DNA of 64,000 nucleotides from an uncultured Dehalococcoidia bacterium. GTDB taxonomy: Bacteria > Chloroflexota > Dehalococcoidia > Lucifugimonadales > JADFKI01. The notes below the pieces were generated by a model that did no database searches, was not told where the DNA came from, and saw only the letters and a program-made list of their open reading frames with translations. A program made the translations under genes and the position numbers. Positions 53,731-64,000 of this stretch are shown piece by piece. The stretch lies in assembly GCA_958295865.1 (NCBI GenBank), contig CATQHF010000005.1:186001-250000 (forward strand). The letters run 5' to 3'. Numbering within the stretch: the stretch's first letter is position 1; every line of letters begins with the position of its first letter.

Positions 53731-54675
53731 TCAGGAGCGAAATAGGGCTAGGATGATGGCGGCGCTTGTGAGCCAGAGGATGAGGGTTACGGTTAGGGGG
53801 CGGTCTCCTATGAGCAAGTCTTCGGGGTTCTCGCCGACGCCTGCGCTGTCGGTAAGCATCAAATAGCGGAGCAAACCGAAGGCGACGAAGGGTATAGTGA
53901 GCATCATAGCGTCGTTGGCGGGCAGATTGGGCGCGGTGAATGTGTAGAGCGAGTAGGCGATGAATGAAGCCGTGGCAGTGATGTTGATGAGCCGGTCGAG
54001 CGATGCGATGGTGTATTGGCTCAGCGCCGGGCGCTGGCTTGCGGCGTCTTCACCTGCGGCGGCGAGTTGGCTCCGCCTCTTGATGAGCGCGAGCAGCAGC
54101 GCAGCCAGCGCCGTGCAGAGATACAGCCAGGGCGATATGGGCACTTGCAGTATGACAGCGCCCGCCACCGCGCGCAGCACGATGCCGCCACTGATGGCGA
54201 ACACATCCACAAGCGCGATGTGCTTCAGGAACAGCGAGTATGCCACCTGCAACACCGCATACGCGCCTGCCACCACGCCAAACATCGGCTCCAGCGCAAA
54301 GGCGAAGCCGATGCCGACTACCGATAGCGCGGCTGCGCCTGCCCACGCCGCTGGCACTGGCAGGCGGCCGGATGCGATAGGGCGATGGCGCTTATGCGGG
54401 TGCAGGCGGTCGCCGTCCGCGTCGAGGATGTCGTTCACCAGATAGACCGCGCCCGTCAGCGCAGAGAATATCAGGAACGCGAGGGTCAGCTCGCCGAGGA
54501 TGGCAAGCGCCGCGTCGATGTCGGCATCGAGCGACCATGCCTCGTTTATCGTGAAGAAAAAGGCGAGGTAGATGATGAGGTTCTTGTACCACTGGCGCGG
54601 GCGCACGCCGACGAGCAAGGCTTTCGCAATGCCCGCCGCGTTGGTCGCGCCTGATATTCCGCCTGAGGTGTCCAT
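53731..54675 (-). CDS. UbiA-family prenyltransferase, decaprenyl-phosphate phosphoribosyltransferase-like
   Basis: The 314-residue protein has about eight membrane helices. The N-terminal RPRQWYKNLIIYLAFFF and the metal-binding NDILDADGDRLHPHKRHRPIASG (NDxxDxxxD) are followed by LKHIALVDVFAISGGIVLRAVAGA, a pattern I associate with Rv3806c-type phosphoribosyl transfer to polyprenyl phosphate. UbiA enzymes using quinone or heme precursors usually lack the SLKH-type segment. The start is ATG 54675; a TTG at 54714 is possible. Confidence 0.75.
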   Translation of the reverse strand: MDTSGGISGATNAAGIAKALLVGVRPRQWYKNLIIYLAFFFTINEAWSLDADIDAALAILGELTLAFLIFSALTGAVYLVNDILDADGDRLHPHKRHRPIASGRLPVPAAWAGAAALSVVGIGFAFALEPMFGVVAGAYAVLQVAYSLFLKHIALVDVFAISGGIVLRAVAGAVILQVPISPWLYLCTALAALLLALIKRRSQLAAAGEDAASQRPALSQYTIASLDRLINITATASFIAYSLYTFTAPNLPANDAMMLTIPFVAFGLLRYLMLTDSAGVGENPEDLLIGDRPLTVTLILWLTSAAIILALFRS

Positions 54676-54780
54676 CAATATGTAATGATATGAACTCCCG
54701 CCGTGCTGGGTCAAGGCGATAGGCGGAGATTATGGTCGATGTGTAGAGCCTAACTTGACCGTCGCCGAAGGGATGAAAAG

Positions 54781-54898
54781 GAGAAAATTGCATAAGTGGA
54801 ATTACAATGGTCGAGCCTTGCCAATTCATGGGTTCCCGAGAAAGCGGGAATGACGGGTGAGCGAGCGAGAAGGACTTGTGCAATCTGCTTGAAAAGGA
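54781..54898. repeat. Dispersed repeat, family D copy 2
   Basis: GAGAAAATTGCATAAGTGGA to TTGTGCAATCTGCTTGAAAA, with an internal CCCGAGAAAGCGGGAATGACGG hairpin, matches copy 1 at 21833-21950. It lies upstream of the groES promoter. Confidence 0.7.
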
Positions 54899-54905
54899 TA
54901 ATTCG

Positions 54906-54935
54906 TTGACAATCATGCAATATTTTCGCTATATT
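54906..54935 (+). promoter_or_regulatory. groESL promoter
   Basis: A -35 TTGACA (54906-54911), an 18-base spacer and a -10 TATATT (54930-54935) lie upstream of groES and just before the CIRCE-like operator. The sequence fits a housekeeping sigma-70 promoter. Confidence 0.7.
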
Positions 54936-54940
54936 TGTTA

Positions 54941-54967
54941 TTAGCAGACGCAAGGTCAGTCTGCTAA
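54941..54967 (+). promoter_or_regulatory. CIRCE-like HrcA operator
   Basis: TTAGCAGAC-N9-GTCTGCTAA is a perfect 9-base inverted repeat with the 9-base spacer of CIRCE elements. The usual arms are TTAGCACTC/GAGTGCTAA, so this version differs symmetrically at three positions. Its place between promoter and groES supports HrcA-type heat-shock control. Confidence 0.75.
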
Positions 54968-55066
54968 TGCGCCGTCATTTATGGACTGCCCGTGATGGCG
55001 ATAGGCGCGTGAGATTTCGGTCAGGCAAGCAAGATTCACATCAGAAACCAGGAGGTTTAGAGGATA

Positions 55067-55372
55067 ATGGCGACAGAAACCCAAGTGACATTCAAGCCGC
55101 TCGGCAACCGCGTGGTTGTGCAGCCCTCTGACGCAGAGGAGCAGGTGAGCGCAGGCGGTATCTACATCCCGGATACGGCGAAGGAAAAGCCGCAAGAGGG
55201 CGCGGTCGTGGCGGTCGGGCCGGGCAGGCTGGCAGACGACGGCAGCCGCGTTCCTATGGAACTGGCAGTGGGCGATACGGTCGTGTATTCCAAGTACGCC
55301 GGCACGGAGTACAAGGACGGCGAGACCGAGTACCTCGTACTGCGAGAAGACGACATTCTGTTCAAAAAGTAA
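55067..55372 (+). CDS. groES: Co-chaperonin GroES
   Basis: The 101-residue protein has the GroES pattern: [45 protein letters not shown] and [19 protein letters not shown]. The start follows CAGGAGG. It caps the GroEL cage during ATP-driven folding. groEL follows after 42 bases. Expression is probably controlled by the CIRCE-like operator. Confidence 0.96.
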   Translation: MATETQVTFKPLGNRVVVQPSDAEEQVSAGGIYIPDTAKEKPQEGAVVAVGPGRLADDGSRVPMELAVGDTVVYSKYAGTEYKDGETEYLVLREDDILFKK

Positions 55373-55414
55373 AACTTGAATCAACACAACTGCATCACAC
55401 AGGAGGATTAAACG

Positions 55415-57025
<1,611 letters not shown>

Positions 57026-57057
57026 ACCGCATAGCGCACAATAGCAGCGGATAAACG

Positions 57058-57093
57058 AAAGCCCCGGACGGTAACCCGTTCGGGGCTTTTTGT
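57058..57093 (+). terminator. Terminator of the groESL operon
   Basis: AAAGCCCCGGACGG pairs with CCGTTCGGGGCTTT around TAAC and is followed by TTTTGTATTTT. It is a textbook intrinsic terminator 33 bases after the groEL stop. Confidence 0.85.
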
Positions 57094-57171
57094 ATTTTGC
57101 TTCTGTCATAAGTGGCTGAAAATTGCTCTTAAATGCCAATTATTCGCAAGTATGGGGTATGGGGGCGATGG

Positions 57172-57177
57172 TATAAT
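57172..57177 (+). promoter_or_regulatory. Probable -10 element of the dnaE promoter
   Basis: TATAAT lies 43 bases before the dnaE TTG. No good -35 is visible in the G-rich sequence before it. Confidence 0.4.
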
Positions 57178-57219
57178 CACGGCATTGGGAAGGGTTAGAC
57201 AGACGGAGGTTTTGCGCGC

Positions 57220-60200
57220 TTGTTCACTCATCTGCATGTTCATACCGAGTACAGTATGCTGGACGGGCTTAGCCGTCTGGATGCCCTCGTGCATCGCACG
57301 AAAGAGCTGGGCATGGATGCGCTTGCCATTACCGACCACGGCGGCATGTACGGCGCAATCGACTTCTATCAGATTGCGAAGAGCGCGGGGGTCAAGCCAA
57401 TCATTGGCTGCGAGATGTATGTCGCGCCCGACAGCCGCCATGAGCGAAACCCGAACAACAAGTCCCCGTATCACATGACGGTGCTTTCTCAGAACGAGCG
57501 CGGCTATGACAACCTCGTCAAGCTGGTGTCTAAGGCTAATCTCGAAGGCTTTTACTACAAGCCGCGCATCGACCGCGAGATACTGGAGCAGCACAGCGAA
57601 GGGCTGGTAGTGCTGTCCGGCTGCCCCAGCGGTGAAATACCCAAAGCAATCATGCGGGGCGATATGGACGGCGCGCGCGATGCCGCCGCTTGGTACAAGG
57701 AGCTGCTGGACGGGCGCTACTTCCTGGAGCTGATGAGCCACGGCGATGTGCCGGATTTGCCGCAGATAAACCAAGGGCTGATGGAACTGCACCGCCAGCT
57801 CGACATACCCGTCGTCGCCACGAACGACTCGCACTATACGCACAAAGAGGATGCGCCGTTGCAAGACATCCTCATCTGCATCCAAACGAATACGAATGTC
57901 GAGGACGAGCGCCGCCTGCGGATGGAAGAGGACTCCTACTACCTACGCAGCCCGCAGGAGATGGCTGCGCTCTGGCTGGAAGTGCCGGACGCCATATCAA
58001 ACACGCAGCGCATATCGGAGATGTGCGATGTGAACCTTGACTTTTCGCGGATGCGGCTGCCTGAGTATCCCGTGCCGGGCGGCATGAGCGCGGACGATTA
58101 TCTGGCTCAAATCTGCTTCGAGGGTCTGCACAGGCGCATAGAAAACGCGGGCGATGCGGAGCGCGAGCGCCTGGAGTACGAGCTTGGGGTCATAAAGCAG
58201 ACGCAGTTCCCCGACTATTTCCTGGTCGTCTGGGACATAGCCAAGTTCGTGCATGAGCGCGACATATTCTTTGCGGTGCGGGGGAGCGCAGCCGCAAGTC
58301 TCGCGCTCTACTGCCTCGGCGTTACGGATGTCAATCCGCTGCCGTATCGCCTTGTCTTCGAGCGCTTCTTGAATGTGGAGCGCAAGGAAATGCCGGACAT
58401 AGATATGGACTTTCAGGATGACCGCCGCGAAGAGGTCATCAACTATGTCGTCGATAAGTACGGCAGGGGGCATGTGGCGCAGATAATCACCTTCGGCACA
58501 TTCGGGGCGAAGGCGGCAATTCGTGATGTCGGGCGCGCGCTGGCTATGCCATACGGCGATGTGGATCGCGTAGCGCGGCTTGTGCCCACCCGCCTCAACA
58601 TCACGCTTGACGACGCCCTCGAACAGAACCCGGACATGAAAGAGATCTACGACGCCGATGATACTGTTCGCAAGCTGGTTGACACGGCGAAGGGCATGGA
58701 GGGCTTGACGCGGCACACGAGCACGCACGCCGCCGCCGTCGTCATATCGCAGGAACCGCTCGACGACATCGTGCCGCTCCAGAGGCCAACGCGGGGGAGC
58801 GAGGACGGCACGGGCGTCGCCATGACACAGTACGCGATGGACCCGTGCGCTGACCTTGGGCTGCTCAAGATGGACTTTCTGGGATTGTCCAACCTTGCCA
58901 TTCTCGCAAGGGCGCGCGACTTCATCATCAAGACGAAGGGTTTCAGCTTCGACCTGACGGAGATTCCGCTAGACGACAAGACGACCTTCGACCTGCTTTC
59001 GCGCGGCGACACGGTGGGCGTGTTCCAGCTCGAGGGCGGTGGAATGACACGCTACATCAAGGAACTGAAGCCTAGTTCGCTCAGCGATGTCGCGGCGATG
59101 ATTGCGCTGTATCGCCCGGGCCCGATGGAGCACATCGGCACCTTCATCGACTCCAAGCACCAGCGCACCGCTCCCAACTACCCGCACCCCGCGCTCAAGG
59201 AAATCCTGGAAGAGACTTATGGCGTCATAGTGTATCAAGACCAGGTGCTTCAGATTGCGCGCACATTCGCGGGCTACTCGCTGGGGCAGGCGGACATAGT
59301 ACGCAAGGCGATGGGCAAGAAGATACCCGAGATTATGGCGGAGGAGAAGCAGAGTTTCCTGTCCGGGGCGCTGGCGCAGGGGTATAGCCGCGATATGGCG
59401 GAGCAGATTTTCGCCCTGATAGAGCCGTTCGCCGGGTATGCGTTCAACAAGGCGCACAGCGTCAGCTACGGCTTAATATCCTACTGGACGGCATATCTCA
59501 AGGCGAATTTCACCGCCGAGTATATGACGGCGCTGCTCAACTCGTACAAGGACAACACCGAGAAGGTGGCGATGGCGGTTGCCGAGTGTCGCAGGCTGAA
59601 TATCCCGGTGCTGCCGCCAAGCGTCAACCGCAGCCAAGCCGACTACTCCATAGAGGACGGCGCGGACGGCAGCCACAGGATTCGCTTCGGGCTGTCCGCA
59701 GTCAAGGGCGTTGGCGAGTCTGCCATCATCCCGCTCGTAGAGGCGCGCAAGGAAGCGGGCAAGTTCGACTCAATCGAGCAGATGTGCCAGTCGGCTGAAC
59801 TGAACAGCGTGGGCAAGAAGTCGCTGGAGAGCCTCATCAGGGCGGGCGCGTTCGACGAATTCGGCGACCGCTCCGGCATCCTTGAAGTCTTGGAGCGCAT
59901 CATGGCGCTGGCGCAAAGCGAATCGAATCTCCGCAACTCGCAGCAGACATCCATGTTCGACATGATGGGCGACTCCATGCCCGCTGAACTGGCAAGCATA
60001 GACATTCCCGCGCTGAACACTTCCGACGCGGAGAAGGGGCAGTGGGAACAGGAATTGCTGGGGGTGTCCACCTCCAACAACGCGCTGCTGGATCTGTTGG
60101 CGCGATACCACGACGCGGACAACATCCTGATGCTCAAGGACATCGATGCCAATATGGCCGGCAAGCGCATCAAGGTTACGGGGCTTGTATCCGATGTTAC

Positions 60201-61071
60201 GCGCCGCTACACACGCGAGCAGAAACCCTTTGCCATCGCCTCGCTCATGCTGATGGACGGCGCAATCGAGGTGTTCATCTGGGACGAAAAGCTCCAAGAG
60301 ACGGAAGAACTCTGGGAGGACGGCAAGCTGATAGCGGTAACCGGCAGTGTGCGACAGCGCGACGACGAGCTGAGTCTAAGCTGCCTGGACGCCAAAGAGG
60401 TTACGCTGCCGCCGGTGGTCGCGTCGCAAGCGGCGGATGAGCAGCCTGTTCCGGCTCAGCGCTCTCCCGTTGGACAGCCCAAGGCGACGGCGGCTCGCGT
60501 GGCGCTCCCTAGGGCTAAGTCCGCGCAAGCCGAGAGTGCGCCGGTGCGGACTGCCGCCGCCGCGCAGAACGGCAGCGTCGCCGTGGCGGAGGCTGTGGGC
60601 GGCTACTCGGACGCTCAGCCCGTCGATGATGCGGGCGCGACGGAGGTTGTGCCGACGCCGAATGCCGACGGCGATAGGGACGCGCCCAAGAGCTTGCCCG
60701 AAGAGAAGCCCAAAGCCTCCGCGCTTCCCCAAGCGCCGATGGGCGAATCGAATGGCATGCCGCCTGCGAATGGGGCAGCCGCACCATCGACGAGCGTGGT
60801 TAACGGCGGCGCATCGCCGAGTTCCGACATGGGGCAGCGGCTGGTGCTGCGCCTGCGCGAGAGCGAGCCTGACCACGACAAGCGCATGCTGTTCGATGTC
60901 AAGAGCGTCCTGATGGAGCATCGCGGCGACTATGAGGTTACGCTGGAGATTGCCACCGACGGGCGCATCGTCATGATGGAATGGCCCATGGTGCGCGTGG
61001 ATATGGGCGCGGATCTAATCGAGCGGCTTCAGGGGCTGCTGGGCAAGTCCGGCGAAGCCAGCGTGCGCTAG
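57220..61071 (+). CDS. dnaE: DNA polymerase III subunit alpha
   Basis: The start is TTG 57220, 9 bases after GGAGGT. The 1283-residue protein begins with the PHP domain (FTHLHVHTEYSMLDG). It continues with GSAAASLALYCLGVTDVNPL, the catalytic aspartates in MPDIDMDFQDDRR (D393, D395), the GKK-type MGKKIPEIMAEEK and the helix-hairpin-helix region (NKAHSVSYGLISYWTAYLKA). An OB-type domain lies at about 975-1070. A 160-residue Ala/Pro/Glu-rich linker precedes a short conserved C-terminal domain (LRLRESEPDHDKRMLFDV). It is the replicative polymerase. The linker is longer than in most DnaE1. Confidence 0.96.
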   Translation: MFTHLHVHTEYSMLDGLSRLDALVHRTKELGMDALAITDHGGMYGAIDFYQIAKSAGVKPIIGCEMYVAPDSRHERNPNNKSPYHMTVLSQNERGYDNLVKLVSKANLEGFYYKPRIDREILEQHSEGLVVLSGCPSGEIPKAIMRGDMDGARDAAAWYKELLDGRYFLELMSHGDVPDLPQINQGLMELHRQLDIPVVATNDSHYTHKEDAPLQDILICIQTNTNVEDERRLRMEEDSYYLRSPQEMAALWLEVPDAISNTQRISEMCDVNLDFSRMRLPEYPVPGGMSADDYLAQICFEGLHRRIENAGDAERERLEYELGVIKQTQFPDYFLVVWDIAKFVHERDIFFAVRGSAAASLALYCLGVTDVNPLPYRLVFERFLNVERKEMPDIDMDFQDDRREEVINYVVDKYGRGHVAQIITFGTFGAKAAIRDVGRALAMPYGDVDRVARLVPTRLNITLDDALEQNPDMKEIYDADDTVRKLVDTAKGMEGLTRHTSTHAAAVVISQEPLDDIVPLQRPTRGSEDGTGVAMTQYAMDPCADLGLLKMDFLGLSNLAILARARDFIIKTKGFSFDLTEIPLDDKTTFDLLSRGDTVGVFQLEGGGMTRYIKELKPSSLSDVAAMIALYRPGPMEHIGTFIDSKHQRTAPNYPHPALKEILEETYGVIVYQDQVLQIARTFAGYSLGQADIVRKAMGKKIPEIMAEEKQSFLSGALAQGYSRDMAEQIFALIEPFAGYAFNKAHSVSYGLISYWTAYLKANFTAEYMTALLNSYKDNTEKVAMAVAECRRLNIPVLPPSVNRSQADYSIEDGADGSHRIRFGLSAVKGVGESAIIPLVEARKEAGKFDSIEQMCQSAELNSVGKKSLESLIRAGAFDEFGDRSGILEVLERIMALAQSESNLRNSQQTSMFDMMGDSMPAELASIDIPALNTSDAEKGQWEQELLGVSTSNNALLDLLARYHDADNILMLKDIDANMAGKRIKVTGLVSDVTRRYTREQKPFAIASLMLMDGAIEVFIWDEKLQETEELWEDGKLIAVTGSVRQRDDELSLSCLDAKEVTLPPVVASQAADEQPVPAQRSPVGQPKATAARVALPRAKSAQAESAPVRTAAAAQNGSVAVAEAVGGYSDAQPVDDAGATEVVPTPNADGDRDAPKSLPEEKPKASALPQAPMGESNGMPPANGAAAPSTSVVNGGASPSSDMGQRLVLRLRESEPDHDKRMLFDVKSVLMEHRGDYEVTLEIATDGRIVMMEWPMVRVDMGADLIERLQGLLGKSGEASVR

Positions 61072-61574
61072 TTCTCCAGGTCGAGCAGACGCTGCTTGAG
61101 GTCGAGGCGCTCTCTGCCCTTGCCGAAACCGCGCAGGCTGCCGTCGCTGGCGATTATGCGGTGGCAGGGTATGATGATGGCGAGGCGGTTCTTTGCCATC
61201 GCTTGCCCTGCCGCTCTGGGCGCTAACGGATTGCCCGCCTGCTCCGCAAGCCACTTGTAGGTGCGCGTCTCGCCCTTTGGAACTGTGCGGCATGCCTGCC
61301 ATGCGGCGCGATGAAACGGCGATGCGTCGTCCACATCTATGGGTTCGCCCTCGAAGCTGACATCCTCGCCCTCGAAGTAACGCTCCAGCTTGCGCTTGAG
61401 TTGGTCGAAGCGCCACGGCGAAGGGGAAGCGTCGGCGATTACGCTGCCCAATTGCTCGATGCAGTCCTCGGGGAACGCCTGCGGCAGCGTGGTGTGCCGC
61501 AAGCCCTTGTCGGAAGACACAACGCCCATCCATCCCGCCGGAGTCTCGAATACATCGTAGTATAGGCTCGTCAT
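61068..61574 (-). CDS. ogt: Methylated-DNA-protein-cysteine methyltransferase
   Basis: The true start is ATG 61574 (MTSLYYDVFETPAGWMG), which overlaps the upstream stop as ATGA; the frame to 61922 is not coding. The 168-residue protein has FHRAAWQACRTVPKGETRTYKWLAEQAGNPLAPRAAGQAMAKN and the active site IIIPCHRII. It transfers O6-alkyl groups from guanine to its own cysteine. Its TAG stop overlaps the dnaE TAG in the palindrome CTAG. Confidence 0.93.
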   Translation of the reverse strand: MTSLYYDVFETPAGWMGVVSSDKGLRHTTLPQAFPEDCIEQLGSVIADASPSPWRFDQLKRKLERYFEGEDVSFEGEPIDVDDASPFHRAAWQACRTVPKGETRTYKWLAEQAGNPLAPRAAGQAMAKNRLAIIIPCHRIIASDGSLRGFGKGRERLDLKQRLLDLEN

Positions 61575-64000
61575 GCTTGGTTTCCTCCCGGCAGCAGTCT
61601 TCTGAAGGCGCGTGTTATCAGGCTGCCGCGTATATTTCGCCATGCCTGCTCCATCTCTTGCCCGTCGTCGGCGTCGTCCTCCGCGGATGCGGCGTTGCCG
61701 CCCGTGTAGCGTGTGGCGGCGAATTCCCAGGCGATACGCTGAGCAGCGGGCGCTGACTCGCCGAGCGTGCCGGACAGCATCGCAGCGTACTCCATAGGCG
61801 TCTGGTCGGCGCGGCGGCGCAAGCCCGCTATTGCGCCAAGCCTGTTCATTCTGGTATAGGCGCGCTCGACGGGCGACAGCCCGCGCAATCCCAGATTCCA
61901 TATCCAGTATAGCAGCAGCCAAACGACGGCGACGCCTCCGATCACGATGCCTCCGCGAGTTGCGACCGCAATCAGGTCTATGTCCAGGAAGATGCCGCTG
62001 CCGAACTCACCTCCGCCGCCCAAGCCGCCGGGTACGGGAAGACCAATCTCGCTGAACGGGTCGAGGAACTCAGACGGGTCGTTGATTGCGCCTGAGCCGC
62101 CACTGGAGGACAAAATGTCAGAGCCGATGCCCCCTGCATTCAGATTTCTCTCATGCATGGGCCACCTGGGCGTAGGCTCAAAGTCGATCCAGCCGTATTC
62201 GGGGAAGAAGACTTGAACCCAGCCGTGGCTGTCGTGGTCGCGCACTACGCGCACGCCGGTTTCGGGGTCGTACTCGCCGGGCGCGTAGCCGGCGGCGAGC
62301 CGCGCGGGGACATCCACCGCGCGCAGCAGCACTACCATGGAGGACGCGAAGTAGTCGCTGTAACCTGTGCGAGTTTCAAAGAGGAAGTAATCCACGCCGT
62401 CTGCGTCGCGCGGCGGCGCTTCGATATCCTGCGAGTAGGTGAAGGCATCGCTCCTGAGGTAAGCGGAGATGGCGTTTGCCTTGTCCACCGGGTTGTCCTT
62501 GCCCGCCGTCAGTTCGACGGCTTTGTCACGAACGCGCTGCGGCAGCGACTCCGGCAGTTGCAGGTAGTGGTCTGTGATGAACGAGTCATACGCGGTGCCC
62601 GCTTGCCGCAGGTCATCGTCCGTTGCCAAGGATACGAAGGATACCATGGCATACGGGTGGTTTTCCGGCAGTCGGTCGGAGAACTTCCAGGATACAATCT
62701 CAGGAACGCCGGATGGCTTACGCTCTACATTCAGGTTCTGAACCGTCATCGCTCCGTCGTATTCGTTCGCCACGAATCCGACGCTGTTGAGCACGATGTC
62801 GTCCGGCAGCAGCCGTGAAATATACGACTCGACGAAGCGCTGCGGAGGCTCGCCCGCGTCCCTGATTGTTTGGGCGACCTGCTGTATGTCCGCCGGGAGC
62901 GCGGCGTCGGACGCCGGATTGTGCAGATCAATCACGAAATCCCTGGGGCGCAGGGTCTCGATGACGGCATCGTGGCTGAGCCAGTCTAGGTTGCCCCCTG
63001 CCAGAAAACTGTCGCTGTCAAAGTTCAGCTGCACCGACTGTTCGACTGATACGCGCTCGCGCCACTCCGGATTGGGCGGCGGGACGGTGTTGGGGCCGAC
63101 CTCAATCTTCGTGGTCTCGCCCGCCTTCCAGCCTTGCGGCGTGTATTCGCTGTATGTGTTGGACAGCCAGTATGACGGATACTCGGTGGTTGCCCAGAAG
63201 ACGGCTTCGCCGCCGAACGAGATTGCGCCTATGAAGGGCAGCGTCTTGCCGAAGAACCTGCCCGGCACATTCTTGCGGGACGGGATGCCCGCCAGCAGGC
63301 GCGCGACATCCTCTTCCATGCTTGCCACCGGCGCGCGCGCCGTATTCCACAGGTCGGCGAGGTCGCGCGATACATACACGCGCAGAGGAAGTATCGCCGC
63401 AAGCAGCATAACCGCCAGCCCGAACCAGAGTGCCGAGTGCATCGTAAGCCAGCCGTTCACCATCTCGAAGCGAATGCCCCGAAGCCGCCACTTCGCTTGG
63501 TTCTGCACCTCGTTCAGTCGCACTATGAGCAGCATTCCCAGCAGCGTGAAGATGAAGAACTTCGATGAGAAGTTCAGCGTTTGCGGCAGGAAGCTGAGAT
63601 TCGTCAGGATTGCCACGCCTCCGAACACCACCGCGACCCATGCGTTGCTGCTGCGGAATACGAAGAACGAGCTGATATACCCGAGCAGCCATGCCATAGT
63701 CAGGACGCCCAGGGTGAAGGGCAGCAGGTCGGTTGATATGCCGTCGGTCGTGGCGGCTTCGTACCAGACATCAAGCCTGTTCCACATCTCCGGCAGTATC
63801 ATTGGGATGGTCGTTTCTTCGGCGAGTTCCGTTGCGCGCCAGACGACCAGCACAGCGCCGAGCGCAAGCCCGAGCGGATGCAGGAATATCGCGGGTATGC
63901 GGACTTTGGCGAGCGCAAGCCCCGCCACCGCCGACCAGAACAACAGCGATTGCAGGCCGGGCGTGGGCACCCAGCTTCCATCGGAGACCGACAAGCCGAT
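61571..64000 (-). CDS. Transglutaminase-like membrane protein, TgpA-type (5' end outside window)
   Basis: The frame is open to the right edge; the apparent first codon (TTG 63994) is preceded by in-frame codons, so the start is probably beyond. About 809 residues are visible. There are about six N-terminal membrane helices, a periplasmic transglutaminase core, a C-terminal helix at about 700 and a DUF4129-like tail. In the core the usual GYCxxFA is GYSDYFASSM: the DNA reads TAC AGC GAC, so the nucleophilic Cys is Ser. His and Asp remain (HDSHGWVQVFFPEYGWIDFEPTP). It overlaps the ogt start by four bases. Confidence 0.85.
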   Translation of the reverse strand: MGLSVSDGSWVPTPGLQSLLFWSAVAGLALAKVRIPAIFLHPLGLALGAVLVVWRATELAEETTIPMILPEMWNRLDVWYEAATTDGISTDLLPFTLGVLTMAWLLGYISSFFVFRSSNAWVAVVFGGVAILTNLSFLPQTLNFSSKFFIFTLLGMLLIVRLNEVQNQAKWRLRGIRFEMVNGWLTMHSALWFGLAVMLLAAILPLRVYVSRDLADLWNTARAPVASMEEDVARLLAGIPSRKNVPGRFFGKTLPFIGAISFGGEAVFWATTEYPSYWLSNTYSEYTPQGWKAGETTKIEVGPNTVPPPNPEWRERVSVEQSVQLNFDSDSFLAGGNLDWLSHDAVIETLRPRDFVIDLHNPASDAALPADIQQVAQTIRDAGEPPQRFVESYISRLLPDDIVLNSVGFVANEYDGAMTVQNLNVERKPSGVPEIVSWKFSDRLPENHPYAMVSFVSLATDDDLRQAGTAYDSFITDHYLQLPESLPQRVRDKAVELTAGKDNPVDKANAISAYLRSDAFTYSQDIEAPPRDADGVDYFLFETRTGYSDYFASSMVVLLRAVDVPARLAAGYAPGEYDPETGVRVVRDHDSHGWVQVFFPEYGWIDFEPTPRWPMHERNLNAGGIGSDILSSSGGSGAINDPSEFLDPFSEIGLPVPGGLGGGGEFGSGIFLDIDLIAVATRGGIVIGGVAVVWLLLYWIWNLGLRGLSPVERAYTRMNRLGAIAGLRRRADQTPMEYAAMLSGTLGESAPAAQRIAWEFAATRYTGGNAASAEDDADDGQEMEQAWRNIRGSLITRAFRRLLPGGNQA

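Overview
The window is a gene-dense stretch of a GC-rich bacterial chromosome. It has little intergenic space, many GTG and TTG starts, and frequent ATGA or CTAG stop overlaps. The gene content resembles Chloroflexota of the Dehalococcoidia/SAR202 type: enolase-superfamily and flavin-dependent catabolic enzymes, family III CoA-transferases, FG-GAP/ASPIC proteins and many MFS exporters. This placement is an inference from gene content and protein style, because no rRNA is present. Housekeeping anchors are groES-groEL, dnaE, lexA, copA, galU and one tRNA-Leu(CAA).

Layout. (1) 1-5192: two FG-GAP/VCBS surface proteins flank a small membrane protein. (2) 5350-12938: a one-carbon/demethylation block encodes a dimethylglycine/sarcosine dehydrogenase-like flavoprotein with a GcvT domain, a soluble reductive-dehalogenase/QueG-like iron-sulfur protein, a MetF-like reductase, a DmdA-like folate-dependent demethylase and a mycothiol-type formaldehyde dehydrogenase. 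(3) 12939-17711 (minus): a sugar-acid style operon of an MR/MLE-family dehydratase, two tandem MFS carriers and an aldo/keto reductase. (4) 17841-21726: tRNA-Leu, a YHS protein with a copper ATPase, and LexA. (5) 22133-26453: peptide-type ABC binding protein and two permeases, with no ATPase in view. (6) 26499-32147: alpha-carbonic anhydrase, sulfatase and two tandem SulP transporters. (7) 32257-42997: PstS, a receiver-like protein, a divergent carbamoyltransferase, geranylgeranyl reductase-like and pterin dehydratase genes, an HpcH/HpaI aldolase, tandem zinc dehydrogenases, a ThDP enzyme and an LLM flavin enzyme. (8) 43188-44866: an AT-richer type II restriction-modification island with a controller gene and a frameshifted ScaI-like nuclease. 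(9) 44950-51414: MTA/SAH nucleosidase, CoA-transferase, GalU, MFS, aldo/keto reductase plus L-rhamnose mutarotase, then a locally duplicated segment. (10) 51484-64000: Hdr-like iron-sulfur oxidoreductase, UbiA-type prenyltransferase, groESL, dnaE, O6-alkylguanine-DNA methyltransferase and a transglutaminase-like membrane protein cut by the window edge.

Non-coding structure is rich. At least four dispersed short repeat families (MITE-like, with internal CATTCCCG hairpins) occupy intergenic gaps. One family ends in TAG and supplies stop codons to neighbouring genes. A separate 430-bp element has 60-bp inverted ends. A variant CIRCE operator precedes groES, and a palindrome sits in the lexA promoter. 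The most notable candidates for follow-up are the one-carbon cassette with its RdhA/QueG-like partner, the controller-regulated R-M island with a broken nuclease, and the stop-codon-donating repeat.
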